Assembly (NCBI GenBank): GCA_016717005.1
Contig: JADJUF010000024.1
Span: forward strand, 62,001-126,000
Length of the DNA stretch: 64,000 nt
Source: Myxococcales bacterium
GTDB taxonomy: Bacteria; Myxococcota_A; Polyangia; Haliangiales; Haliangiaceae
Direction of reading: 5' to 3'
Below the pieces are notes generated by a model, which saw only the letters and a list, made by a program, of their open reading frames with translations, made no database searches and was not told the origin of the DNA. The translations under genes were made by a program, and so were the position numbers. This document shows positions 1-7,899 of the stretch, piece by piece. Within the stretch, counting starts at the first letter, position 1; every line of letters starts with the position of its first letter.

Positions 1-15
1 TGGCGCGCGGGTCGT

Positions 16-1272
16 TCACGGCGTGCGCACGACGGCCTCGAGCTCGTCGTCGGTGAGGATCCGATCCTGGCGCTTGGCGTGCGCGAGCACCCGGCCGACC
101 AGCTCGTCGGTGGCCGGGTAGCCGTGGTGCCGCAGCCACCACGCGGCGTTGGCGCGGCCGCTGTAGTGACCGACCGCGATCTCCTGGGTCCGACCGAACC
201 GGCGCGCCGGCACCGACGAGTACACCCGATCGGCGAGGTCGAGATCGCCCGAGGCCTCGGCCTTGGCCACGGCCGCGGCGTGGACGCCGGTCGCGGTCCG
301 GAACACGTCGCGGCCCGCCAGCGGGTACGACGCCGGGATCGGCACGCCGGTGGCCACGCTGATCTGCGTGACGTAGTCGACCAGGCACGACACGTCGTGG
401 CGGGCCGGATCGAGCAGGCCGAGCAGGTGCAAGTTGAGCAAGATCAGATCGAGCGGGGCGTTGCCGGCGCGCTCGCCCAGGCCCAGGCCGCAGCCGTGGA
501 CCCGGTCGACGCCGCACTCGAGCGCGGCCAGCGAGTTGACCAGCGCGTGGCCGCGATCGTCGTGGCCGTGCCAGTCGACCGCGACCCGGTCGGCGACGTC
601 GAGCGCGCGCAGCACGCCGCGGGTGAAGTTGACCAGGCTGCGCACGCCCTCGGGCGTGGCGTGGCCGCAGGTGTCGCACAGCACCAGCCGGCTGGCGCCG
701 GCGTCGATCGCCGCGCGGAACAGCGTGTCGAGCGCGGTCGGGTGGCTGCGGCTGGTGTCCTCGGTGACGAACGACGCCGGCAGGCCGGCGGCCACGACCG
801 CGCCGATCGCGGTCCGGGTGTGCGCGACCAGCTGGGCCAGGTCCCAGCCCTCGACGATGCTGCGGATCGGGCTCGAGCCGATGAACACCGTCACCTCGAT
901 GGCCATGCCGGCCTGCTGCGACAGGTCGAGGATCGGCGTGATGTCGGCCAGGACCGTGCGCGCGGCGCAGTTGGGCGTGAGCGGGAGCCGCTCGGCGTCG
1001 ATGGTCCGCAGGAGCGCGAGCACGTCGGTGCGCGCGCGCTGGCCGGCGCCGGGCAGGCCGAGGTCGACCGCGTCGATCCCGAGCCGCGCCATCAGCCGCA
1101 GGAGCGCCTGCTTCTGCTCGATCGAGGGGTCGCGCACCGACGGCGCCTGCAGGCCGTCGCGGAAGGTCTCGTCGAGCAGCCCCGGCGGCTTGCGCACCGC
1201 CGGCCGGGCGCGGTCCTTCTCGTTCCAGTCGTAGATGCGGCTGGTCGGATCGTCGCGGTCGACCTGCAGCAT
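16..1272 (-). CDS. HMG-CoA lyase / isopropylmalate synthase-like (HMGL) protein
   Basis: A 418-residue TIM-barrel carboligase or lyase of the HMGL-like superfamily. The signature DETFRDGLQ lies at residues 34-42; its RDGLQ form is closer to HMG-CoA lyases than the usual RDGEQ of LeuA. The metal-binding stretch DWHGHDD and the LGERAGNAPLD segment lie in the second half and recall LeuA and homocitrate synthases. There is no LeuA C-terminal regulatory domain, which fits the short length. It begins 19 bp after bcrD on the same strand, so it is probably the last gene seen of the benzoyl-CoA operon. The substrate cannot be told: cleavage or condensation of a CoA-linked acid is likely, and its relation to aromatic degradation is inference. 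Confidence 0.75.
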   Translation of the reverse strand: MLQVDRDDPTSRIYDWNEKDRARPAVRKPPGLLDETFRDGLQAPSVRDPSIEQKQALLRLMARLGIDAVDLGLPGAGQRARTDVLALLRTIDAERLPLTPNCAARTVLADITPILDLSQQAGMAIEVTVFIGSSPIRSIVEGWDLAQLVAHTRTAIGAVVAAGLPASFVTEDTSRSHPTALDTLFRAAIDAGASRLVLCDTCGHATPEGVRSLVNFTRGVLRALDVADRVAVDWHGHDDRGHALVNSLAALECGVDRVHGCGLGLGERAGNAPLDLILLNLHLLGLLDPARHDVSCLVDYVTQISVATGVPIPASYPLAGRDVFRTATGVHAAAVAKAEASGDLDLADRVYSSVPARRFGRTQEIAVGHYSGRANAAWWLRHHGYPATDELVGRVLAHAKRQDRILTDDELEAVVRTP

Positions 1273-1291
1273 GGCAAACCTCGGGCGGCGG

Positions 1292-2173
1292 TCAGCCGCC
1301 GACGGTGAGCGGCGCCGCGCCCAGGGCAGTCGGCGTCAGGGTGGAGCCCGCGGCCAGCTTGCGCCGACGGAACGCGCCCCACAGCGCGGCGCCGATCGCG
1401 CCGGCGTGGGCCGACAGCGGGTGGGTCAGGACCTCGGTCTCGGCGCCGCTGTCGTTGAGCCGCTCGCGCAGGGTCGCCATCAGGCCGGCGTTGCCGGCCA
1501 GGCCGCCGGTGACCATGACCGGCGTGCCGCCCTTGGCCGCGCGCAGGAGCTTGACCAGGCGGATCGCGACCGACTCGTGGATGCCGCGCAGGATCTCGGC
1601 GGTCGAGATGCCGCGCGAGACCATGTTGATCACGTCGGTCTCGGCCAGCACCGCGCAGATGCCCGAGACCGGCTCGGGCCGCGCCGCCGTCATCGCCAGC
1701 GCGCCGACCTCGTCGAGGCGGACGCCGAGGTAGCGCGCGATGTTCTCGATGAACTGGCCGGTGCCGGCCGCGCACTGCGAGGTCATGCGCGACGCCAGCA
1801 CCCGGGCCCGGGGATCGATCACGATCGCCCGCGCCCACAGCGCGCCGACGTCGAGCACCGAGCGGGCCCGGGGCTCCAGGAACAAGCCGCCGCGGGCGTG
1901 GCAGGTCATGCCGTAGAAGTGGCCGGTGCGGACGCCCTCGGCGACGTCGCCGTCGCCGGTCGACGCGATGTAGGCCAGGTCGCCTTCGTCGACCTTGGCC
2001 GTGGCCAGCGCGCTGCGCAGCGCCGCGGCCAGCACCGCCTGGGGCGCGCGCCGCCGGATGCGCTCGAGGTGGGTGGCGCGGAGCTCGGCGCCGCGGTCGG
2101 CGTCGTCATCGAGGATGACGACCTTGATCGCGCTCGAGCCGACGTCGATGCCACAGGTGGTCAGGCGTTGCAT
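1292..2173 (-). CDS. bcrD: Benzoyl-CoA reductase, ATPase subunit D
   Basis: A 293-residue BcrD/BadG-type ASKHA ATPase subunit. An N-terminal phosphate-binding loop GIDVGSSAIKVVI lies at residues 8-20. SQCAAGTGQ (Cys134) and ICAVLAETD (Cys173) are the two cysteines that, in this family, help hold the [4Fe-4S] cluster shared with BcrA. The sequence LDVGALWARA replaces the DIGGQDTK of BcrA, which I take as BcrD-like rather than activator-like. BcrA/BcrD couple ATP hydrolysis to low-potential electron transfer from ferredoxin to the BcrB/BcrC active-site module. The ATG overlaps the end of bcrA by 13 bp, so translation is probably coupled. Length fits the family. Confidence 0.88.
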   Translation of the reverse strand: MQRLTTCGIDVGSSAIKVVILDDDADRGAELRATHLERIRRRAPQAVLAAALRSALATAKVDEGDLAYIASTGDGDVAEGVRTGHFYGMTCHARGGLFLEPRARSVLDVGALWARAIVIDPRARVLASRMTSQCAAGTGQFIENIARYLGVRLDEVGALAMTAARPEPVSGICAVLAETDVINMVSRGISTAEILRGIHESVAIRLVKLLRAAKGGTPVMVTGGLAGNAGLMATLRERLNDSGAETEVLTHPLSAHAGAIGAALWGAFRRRKLAAGSTLTPTALGAAPLTVGG

Positions 2174-3468
2174 CCGGCACACTCCTTGGCGTCGGGCAGG
2201 TCCTCGGCCGGCACCCCGCGTCGGGCGAACAGGGCCGCGCCGAGCGCGCCGGTGTAGATCGAGTCGGCGTGGACGTTGATCGTGCGCGGGCCGTAGTGGG
2301 TCCGGACCATGTCGTCGAGCGCGTTGACCGCGGCCTGGTTGCGCGCGACCCCGCCGGTGAACGTGAGCTGATCGGTGACCCCGCCCGAGCGGGCCAAGAG
2401 GCTCATCGCCCGGGTGATGATCGCGCGGTGCAGGCCGCTCAGCACGTCCTCGCGCTTCTCGCCGACCGCGAGCAGGTCGCGGATCTCGGTGCCCGCGAAG
2501 ACGGTGCAGGTCGAGGTGATCCGCGACGGCCGCTTCGAGGTCAGCGCCAGCGGCCCGAGCTCGTGCAGGCCGAGCTGCAGCTCGTCGGCGATGTAGCCCA
2601 GGTAGCGGCCGCAGCCGGCCGCGCACCGATCGTTCATCTGGAAGGACGTCACCAGGCCGTGCCCGTCGACCTGGATCGCCTTGGTGTCCTGGCCGCCGAT
2701 GTCGAGCACGGTCCGGGTCGCGGGCAGCATCGCGTGGGCGCCGAGGCCGTGGCACAGGATCTCCGAGCGGATGCACTCGCGCGGGAACGGCAGCCGGGCC
2801 CGGCCGTAGCCGGTGCCGACGAACCCGACCACGTCGAACGTCGCCGCGCCGGCGTCGCGCCCGGCCGCCAGCGCCGCGGCCCGCCGGTCGCCGGTCAGGC
2901 CCGCGTGCGCGACCGCGGCCGCGAACACGTCGTCGAACGGCAGGTCGATGAGCTGGTTCTCGGCGTCGAGGATCGCGCGGTCGTAGACGCCGAGCACGCG
3001 CTCGAAGTCGACGCCGGCGCGCGCGCTCTGCTCCTCGGCCAGCGCGTGGAAGCGGGCGCCGACGATGTCGCGGAAGAACGAGCCGCGGCTGCGCGCGGTG
3101 GCGTTGAACAGCTGGCTGGCCTCGTCGACCATGCGCGCCAGGATCACGTCGACCGCGGGCGCGAGGCGCGGGCCCTCGCCCGGGATCGCGGCGGCGGTGG
3201 CGCGGCACGACTGGCGCAGGGCGTCGAGCCGGGCCAGGTCAGCGCTGACCCAGAACGCCTCGGCGATCGCGGCGCCGTCGGGGCCGAGCAGGCGCAGCGC
3301 CAGGGCCAGGCGCGCGTCGGTCATCGCGTCGCGGCGGGCGATCTCGACCGCGACGTCGTAGTTGGAGCGGGTGTTGGTGATGCCGCGGCCGACGACGTGC
3401 TCGTCGCCGTCGACCAGCACGGCCTTGCTCGTGGTCGAGCCGAGATCGACGCCGAGGTAGAGCTTCAC
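2161..3468 (-). CDS. bcrA: Benzoyl-CoA reductase, ATPase subunit A
   Basis: A 435-residue BcrA/BadF-type ATPase with GTG start. It has LYLGVDLGSTTSK at the N-terminus, DIGGQDTK at about 256-263, DRCAAGCGRYL (Cys282) and CTVFAGTE (Cys321); the two cysteines match the cluster ligands of this family. The middle insertion of about 150 residues relative to BcrD is typical of BcrA. It forms the electron-activating half of the reductase with BcrD. The GTG overlaps the bcrB stop as GTGA, which decides the start. The second glycine-rich motif reads CAAGCG rather than the common CAAGTG, giving an extra cysteine next to a cluster ligand. Confidence 0.9.
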   Translation of the reverse strand: MKLYLGVDLGSTTSKAVLVDGDEHVVGRGITNTRSNYDVAVEIARRDAMTDARLALALRLLGPDGAAIAEAFWVSADLARLDALRQSCRATAAAIPGEGPRLAPAVDVILARMVDEASQLFNATARSRGSFFRDIVGARFHALAEEQSARAGVDFERVLGVYDRAILDAENQLIDLPFDDVFAAAVAHAGLTGDRRAAALAAGRDAGAATFDVVGFVGTGYGRARLPFPRECIRSEILCHGLGAHAMLPATRTVLDIGGQDTKAIQVDGHGLVTSFQMNDRCAAGCGRYLGYIADELQLGLHELGPLALTSKRPSRITSTCTVFAGTEIRDLLAVGEKREDVLSGLHRAIITRAMSLLARSGGVTDQLTFTGGVARNQAAVNALDDMVRTHYGPRTINVHADSIYTGALGAALFARRGVPAEDLPDAKECAGCNA

Positions 3469-4778
3469 GGCACCACCTCGAGGTGGACGCGCGCGGGCGC
3501 GGGCGGCGTCGGGATCGAGCCGCCGGTGCGGCGGGCGTGGAGCATCTGCAGGTACGACTCGATGCGGTTCTTGATGTTGGCCTGGCCGTAGTAGCGGGCG
3601 TCGACGAGGTCGGACTCGATGAAGCCGCCGGGCACGCCGGTCAGGCGCTCGACCTCGCGCAGCATGTGGAGCTGGCCGGCCGAGAACGAGTTGCAGCTCT
3701 TGACCGAGTGGATCACGAAGCCGTCGGCCTCGTACTCCTTGACCATGTCGGCCAGGATCTGGCTGCGCCGCGGCAGCGGCAGGTTGGTGTAACAGGACAG
3801 GCAGTAGTCGGCGAGCGACTCGAGCGGGTTGGCTGGGTCGTGCAGGAAGCCGCGCTCGTAGGTGCCGCCGACCTGGGTGTAGGTCGAGGCCACGCACACC
3901 GCGCCCTCGTCGTAGAAGATCTTCCAGAAGTCCCGGAACGAGGTCCAGTTGGGCGGCCCCTCGACCACGAGCCGGAACTGCTCGTCGCCGAGCGTGCCCT
4001 CGGGCGTGATCGGACCGGCGCCGGCGGCCAGCCGCTCCTCGACCTCGCCCCGCAGCATCGCGTAGTACCGGCACGCGTCCTCGCTGCCGCGGAACGACGT
4101 GAAGATCGGGCCGATGTAGTAGACGCCGCCGAAGTAGGCGTCGATCGGCGACGGCCGGTGCTTGGCCGAGCGGAAGACCCAGGCCAGGTCCTCCTCGGCC
4201 CGGCGCGAGTTGGCCAGCAGCGCGCGCAGCTTGTCGAGGTCGAGCCGCTTGCCGGTGACCTTCTCGAGCTTGGGGATGACCTCGCGCTGGAGCTGCTCGA
4301 CCACGTAGGCGCGCATGGCCGGGGTGACGACGCCGTCGCCGACGTACGGCACGTGCAGCATCGCCACCTCGCACTGGTACTGCTCGCGCAACAGCTCGAA
4401 CCACTTCATGAACGTGAAGCAGCCGGTGAACGACAGGAGCAGCAGGTCGGGCGGCGGGATGGTGTCACCGGTGGGCCCGACGTTGCCCTTGGCCAGCATG
4501 CCGAGGTCGCACTTGACGTAGCTGCAGACGTCCTCGGAGTGGCCGCCGCGCTCGGCCTCGCGGATGAAGCCGCTCGAGCGCTGGCGCATCGCCGACTGCA
4601 GCGCGTTGACCTCCGGGTACACCGGGGCCACGTCGAACGCCGCCATCAGCTCGGCCAGGTTGCCGGGGACGAACGTGTAGACCACCGGCCGGCCCTCGTC
4701 CTTGGCCCGGCTGAGCCGCGCGAAGTACCCGGCGAGCAGGTCCTTCTGCGCGTCCATCGAGGCTTCCTTCTTGATCAT
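3465..4778 (-). CDS. bcrB: Benzoyl-CoA reductase, subunit B
   Basis: A 437-residue subunit of the benzoyl-CoA-binding module, in the 2-hydroxyglutaryl-CoA dehydratase D-component family. Recognisable pieces are CSYVKCDLGML, SFTGCFTFMKWFELL, YFGGVYYIGPIFTSFRG, the cysteine pair in DYCLSCYTNLPLPRR, and HSVKSCNSFSAGQ near the C-terminus. Conserved cysteines bind an iron-sulphur cluster at the site where the aromatic ring is reduced. The ATG at 4778 overlaps the bcrC stop as ATGA; an internal Met seven codons later is a weaker alternative. Order C-B-A-D matches bcrCBAD and badDEFG operons. Confidence 0.9.
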   Translation of the reverse strand: MIKKEASMDAQKDLLAGYFARLSRAKDEGRPVVYTFVPGNLAELMAAFDVAPVYPEVNALQSAMRQRSSGFIREAERGGHSEDVCSYVKCDLGMLAKGNVGPTGDTIPPPDLLLLSFTGCFTFMKWFELLREQYQCEVAMLHVPYVGDGVVTPAMRAYVVEQLQREVIPKLEKVTGKRLDLDKLRALLANSRRAEEDLAWVFRSAKHRPSPIDAYFGGVYYIGPIFTSFRGSEDACRYYAMLRGEVEERLAAGAGPITPEGTLGDEQFRLVVEGPPNWTSFRDFWKIFYDEGAVCVASTYTQVGGTYERGFLHDPANPLESLADYCLSCYTNLPLPRRSQILADMVKEYEADGFVIHSVKSCNSFSAGQLHMLREVERLTGVPGGFIESDLVDARYYGQANIKNRIESYLQMLHARRTGGSIPTPPAPARVHLEVVP

Positions 4779-5963
4779 GCGGTCCCCCACAGCTTGACGG
4801 AGTCGGCGAAGGTGCCGGCCTGCTCGCGGATCGCCTGGAACTGGCCGGTGTTCTCGGCGTACTTGAACGACGTGTACGGGATGTTGCGCTGGTCGAGCAC
4901 GCGGGTCAGGCGCGGCTGATCGAGCAGCGCCGGGTCGCAGAACGACGGCGCGGCGAAGATCACGCCGTCGGCGCCGACCGCGGCGACCCGGTCGGCGAGG
5001 ATCCGGCCGGCGTGGCCGTGCTCGTCGTAGCGCACCGCGGACGGGCGCGTGGCGCGCAGCCAGGCCGCGACGATCGCGGCCATCGGGTCGCCGTCGTCCC
5101 CCAGCACCGGATCGGGCCCGTTGGGCTCGACGCCGAGCGTCAGGTCGTCGTCGACGATGTAGCAGCCGGCCTTCTCGGCGGCGCGCAACAGCGCGCGCGG
5201 CGGCTGCTCGCAGAACGCGCCGACCAGGCACACGCGGATCCGATCCTCGGGCTTGCGGCCGCGGGCGGTGGCCGCGGCGAGGTAGGCCTCGGCCAGCTCG
5301 ATCCAGGCCCGGGGCGGCATGCCGTCGGCGGCGCGGCGCAGCAGGTAGACCTCGTCGATCGGCAGGTTCCACGGCTCGCGCATGCGCGCGGCGGCCAGCT
5401 CGCGCATGACCGCGTGGGCGGCGGTGACGTCGGCGATGGCGGCGTGCAGCCGGCTCGGGTCGGGCGCGAGGCCGCTGCGCGCGCACAGCTCCTGGAACAG
5501 CGCGGTCAGCTCGTGGTGCAGGTAGGCCGCGGCGCTGGCCGGCTCGGCGGTCTGGGGCGGATCGATGAACCGCACCAGGTGCTGCGGGAACGTGGTCTGC
5601 CACATGCCCGACAGGTTGCGGATGACGTCGCAGGTGTTGGGGAAGACCATGCCGTCGAGGCCGTCGAGGTGGCCGAGCAGCCCCAGCTCCAGCGTCGAGC
5701 GCGGCAGGTGACAGATGTACGACTGGTAGTAGGCGTCGCCGCGGATGGTCTCGATCCGATCGCCGGCGCCGCGGACGAACACCGGCAGCGCGCCGGCGGC
5801 CCAGCAGGACCTCGCGCGGCGCGAACACCGGCATGCACCCGATCGCGATGCGGTTGGGGCCGGCCTCCTTCCAGGCGCGGACGTGGGTGAGGGCGACGTC
5901 GTCGAACCGCGCCTCGAGGTCGCGGACGAGATCGTCGACGGACGGGGTCGGGGTGGTGGTCAC
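4775..5963 (-). CDS. bcrC: Benzoyl-CoA reductase, subunit C (frameshifted as given)
   Basis: Second subunit of the ring-reducing module, split over two frames. Frame one starts with GTG at 5963, overlapping the dch stop as GTGA, and runs through IAIGCMPVFAPREVL. The rest (GALPVFVRG, FPNTCDVIRNLSGMWQ, LVGAFCEQPPRALL, FKYAENTGQFQAIREQ, SVKLWG) lies in another frame to 4775. Removing one base of the CAGCAG at 5802-5807 restores PREVLWAAGALPV, the expected family motif, and gives about 395 residues, close to usual BcrC length. The neighbouring subunits are intact, so an assembly indel is likelier than a true null allele. If real, the reductase would lack an essential subunit. Confidence 0.85.
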
Positions 5964-6730
5964 CGGTCCTCCCAGCGGGGCGGGCGCTTCTCGAGGAAGG
6001 CGCGCACGCCCTCCTCGGCGTCATGGGTGGGCGACAGCTCGGCGGCGTAGAGCCGCTCGAGCACGGGCAAGAGGTCGTCGAGGTCGCGCCGCAGGCCGGC
6101 GCGGGCCGCGCGCGTCGCCAGGCGCAGCGAGCTGGCGCTGTGCGGCACCAGGCTGGCGCGGATCCACGCGGCGGCCGCGGCCTCGGGGTCGTCGGCGACC
6201 GCGGTGGCGAGGCCGAGCTCGACCGCGGCGGCCGCGTCGACGGACCTGCCCGAGCACAGCAGGTCCTCGGCCCGGGCCTGGCCGAGCCGGCGCGGCAGCA
6301 GCACCGACGCCACCGGCGCCAGCGCGCCCAGGCGGATCTCGGGCTGCCCGAGCTGCGCGTCGGGGGCGACGAACACCCGCGCGGCCAGGCTGGCCAGCTC
6401 GAGGCCGCCGCCGAGGCAGTGGCCGCGGATCGCGGCGACGATCGGCAGGTCGCACGCGAGCAGCGCGCGGATCGCGCCGTGGAAGCGGGCGAGCATGCCG
6501 GCGGCGTGGGCCCGGGCGTGCTCGGGCACCGACGCGCCGACCGAGAAGTTGGGGCCGGCGGCGGACAGCAAGATCGCGCGGGCGTGGGTGGCGCTGGTGA
6601 TCGCGGCGGCCTGGACGGCCAGCACGTCGAGCGCGGCGCCGTCGAGGACGTTGCGCGGCGGCCGGGTCAGGCGCAGCTCGACGAACGCGCCGTCGTCGTG
6701 GACCTGCAGGGTGATCGGGGCGTCGGTCAT
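5960..6730 (-). CDS. dch: Cyclohexa-1,5-diene-1-carbonyl-CoA hydratase
   Basis: A 256-residue crotonase-fold protein. LTRPPRNVLDGAALD is the substrate-entry strand, IRGHCLGGGLELA carries the oxyanion-hole glycines, and LGQPEIRLGALAPVASVLLPRRLG follows. Crotonase paralogues are hard to separate by sequence alone. The assignment as the dienoyl-CoA hydratase that adds water to the benzoyl-CoA reductase product rests on its place between had and bcrC, with ATGA/GTGA overlaps on both sides. It would make 6-hydroxycyclohex-1-ene-1-carbonyl-CoA for Had. An ordinary enoyl-CoA hydratase is the alternative. Confidence 0.82.
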   Translation of the reverse strand: MTDAPITLQVHDDGAFVELRLTRPPRNVLDGAALDVLAVQAAAITSATHARAILLSAAGPNFSVGASVPEHARAHAAGMLARFHGAIRALLACDLPIVAAIRGHCLGGGLELASLAARVFVAPDAQLGQPEIRLGALAPVASVLLPRRLGQARAEDLLCSGRSVDAAAAVELGLATAVADDPEAAAAAWIRASLVPHSASSLRLATRAARAGLRRDLDDLLPVLERLYAAELSPTHDAEEGVRAFLEKRPPRWEDR

Positions 6731-7746
6731 GGGATCAGCACCGGGCGATGGTCGACCTGGTGATCGCGGACCGCGGCCAGCACCGCCGGGGCGTCGGCGA
6801 GCGCGTGGCGCCCGACCGCCGAGGCCAGATCGATCTTGCCGGTCAGCGCCAGCTCGAGCGCGGGGGCGTAGAGCGCCGGATCGGCGCCCCAGTTGCCGTA
6901 GGCCTCGGCGTCGAGCGCCATCAGGTTCGACAGCCGCAGCGGGATCACCTCGGGCGTGAACCCGACGATCGCGAGCTTGCCGCCGCGGGTCAGCAGGGCG
7001 AACGCGAGCTGCTGCCCGGCCGGCGTGCCCGAGCACTCGAACACGTGCCAGCCGGCGTCGGGCGCGCCCGCGCCGAGGCGCTTCGCCAGCTCCTTGCGGG
7101 CGGCCTTGGGCTCGACGGTGCGCGGGTCGACGACCACCCGGGCGCCGTGGGCGGTCGCGCGCTCGAGCCGCGCCGGCGCGACGTCGATCGCCACGACCGT
7201 GGCGCCGAGCGCGACCGCGATCTCGACCAGGAAGCCGCCGACGCCGCCGGCGCCGACCACGATCGCGACGTCGCCGGCCGCCAGGCCGGTGCGCGTGACC
7301 GCCTGCAGCGGCGTGGTCACCGCGTCGGCGATCGCCGCGAGGCGCCACGGCTCGTCGACCGCCGGCACCGGGCACAGGTAGCGGCTCGGCACCTGCACGT
7401 GGGTCGCGAACCCGCCGTCGTGGTGGTTGCCGGGCATGCGGCCGTGGGCGCACGCGGTCGGTCGGCCGCGCCGACACGCCGGACACTCGCCGCACGGGCT
7501 CACCGCGGGCACCAGCACGAGGCCGCCGTCGGCGCGGCGGCCGATGATCTCGTGCCCGAGCACCAGCGGGCCTTTGTGCGCGGGCGCGACGCCGTCGTAG
7601 AGGTACCCGAGGTCGGTGTGGCACACACCGCAGCCGAGCACCTCGACCGTGACGTGGCCGGGCGGCGGCTCGGGCAGCGGCTCCTCGAACCAGGCCAGCT
7701 GGCCCGGGCCGGTCATCCGCCAGCCCCTGCGGATCGTGTCGTCCAT
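6727..7746 (-). CDS. had: 6-hydroxycyclohex-1-ene-1-carbonyl-CoA dehydrogenase
   Basis: A 339-residue zinc-type medium-chain alcohol dehydrogenase. Catalytic zinc ligands lie in GCGVCHTDLG (Cys39, His43) and GHEIIG (His65, Glu66). The structural zinc site is CGECPACRRGRPTAC (Cys85, 88, 91, 99). The NAD-binding loop is VVGAGGVGGF. It probably oxidises the Dch product to 6-oxocyclohex-1-ene-1-carbonyl-CoA with NAD. Placement first in the operon next to dch, opposite oah, supports this over a generic alcohol dehydrogenase. ATG at 7746; its TGA overlaps the dch ATG. Confidence 0.85.
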   Translation of the reverse strand: MDDTIRRGWRMTGPGQLAWFEEPLPEPPPGHVTVEVLGCGVCHTDLGYLYDGVAPAHKGPLVLGHEIIGRRADGGLVLVPAVSPCGECPACRRGRPTACAHGRMPGNHHDGGFATHVQVPSRYLCPVPAVDEPWRLAAIADAVTTPLQAVTRTGLAAGDVAIVVGAGGVGGFLVEIAVALGATVVAIDVAPARLERATAHGARVVVDPRTVEPKAARKELAKRLGAGAPDAGWHVFECSGTPAGQQLAFALLTRGGKLAIVGFTPEVIPLRLSNLMALDAEAYGNWGADPALYAPALELALTGKIDLASAVGRHALADAPAVLAAVRDHQVDHRPVLIP

Positions 7747-7778
7747 GAGCGCACTCTAGGAGCGCGCGCTCGCGGCGG

Positions 7779-7794
7779 CTTGACGGTGGTCAAG
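7779..7794. promoter_or_regulatory. Inverted repeat in the had/oah divergent gap
   Basis: CTTGAC-GGTG-GTCAAG, six-base arms with a four-base spacer, 33 bp upstream of the had ATG. It could be a regulator site; TTGAC also resembles a -35 element on either strand. Confidence 0.45.
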
Positions 7795-7848
7795 TGCGAG
7801 CCGGATTCCGGCGGGCCCCTGCGCGCACCCCCGCACGAATCGCTGGCG

Positions 7849-7868
7849 GAGTTGATCGCGATCAACTC
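7849..7868. promoter_or_regulatory. Perfect 20-bp palindrome upstream of oah
   Basis: GAGTTGATCG followed by its exact reverse complement CGATCAACTC, ending 31 bp before the chosen oah ATG. A perfect palindrome of this length between divergent catabolic genes is a good candidate operator for a dimeric regulator. No regulator gene of this pathway is visible in the window. Confidence 0.55.
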
Positions 7869-7899
7869 GCCGGGCCGACCCCGGCGCTACCAGAGGGAC

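Noticed and set aside
16..1272. Calling the HMGL protein 2-isopropylmalate synthase LeuA
   Set aside because: It has RDGLQ rather than RDGEQ and lacks the LeuA regulatory domain, and there are no leucine genes nearby.
4775..5963. Programmed frameshift or selenocysteine-type recoding in bcrC
   Set aside because: No slippery heptamer or in-frame TGA is seen; a one-base indel explains the data more simply.
1292..5963. Calling the BcrA-D genes 2-hydroxyglutaryl-CoA dehydratase and activator
   Set aside because: Two different ASKHA subunits, the C-B-A-D order and the adjoining dch, had and oah point to benzoyl-CoA reductase.
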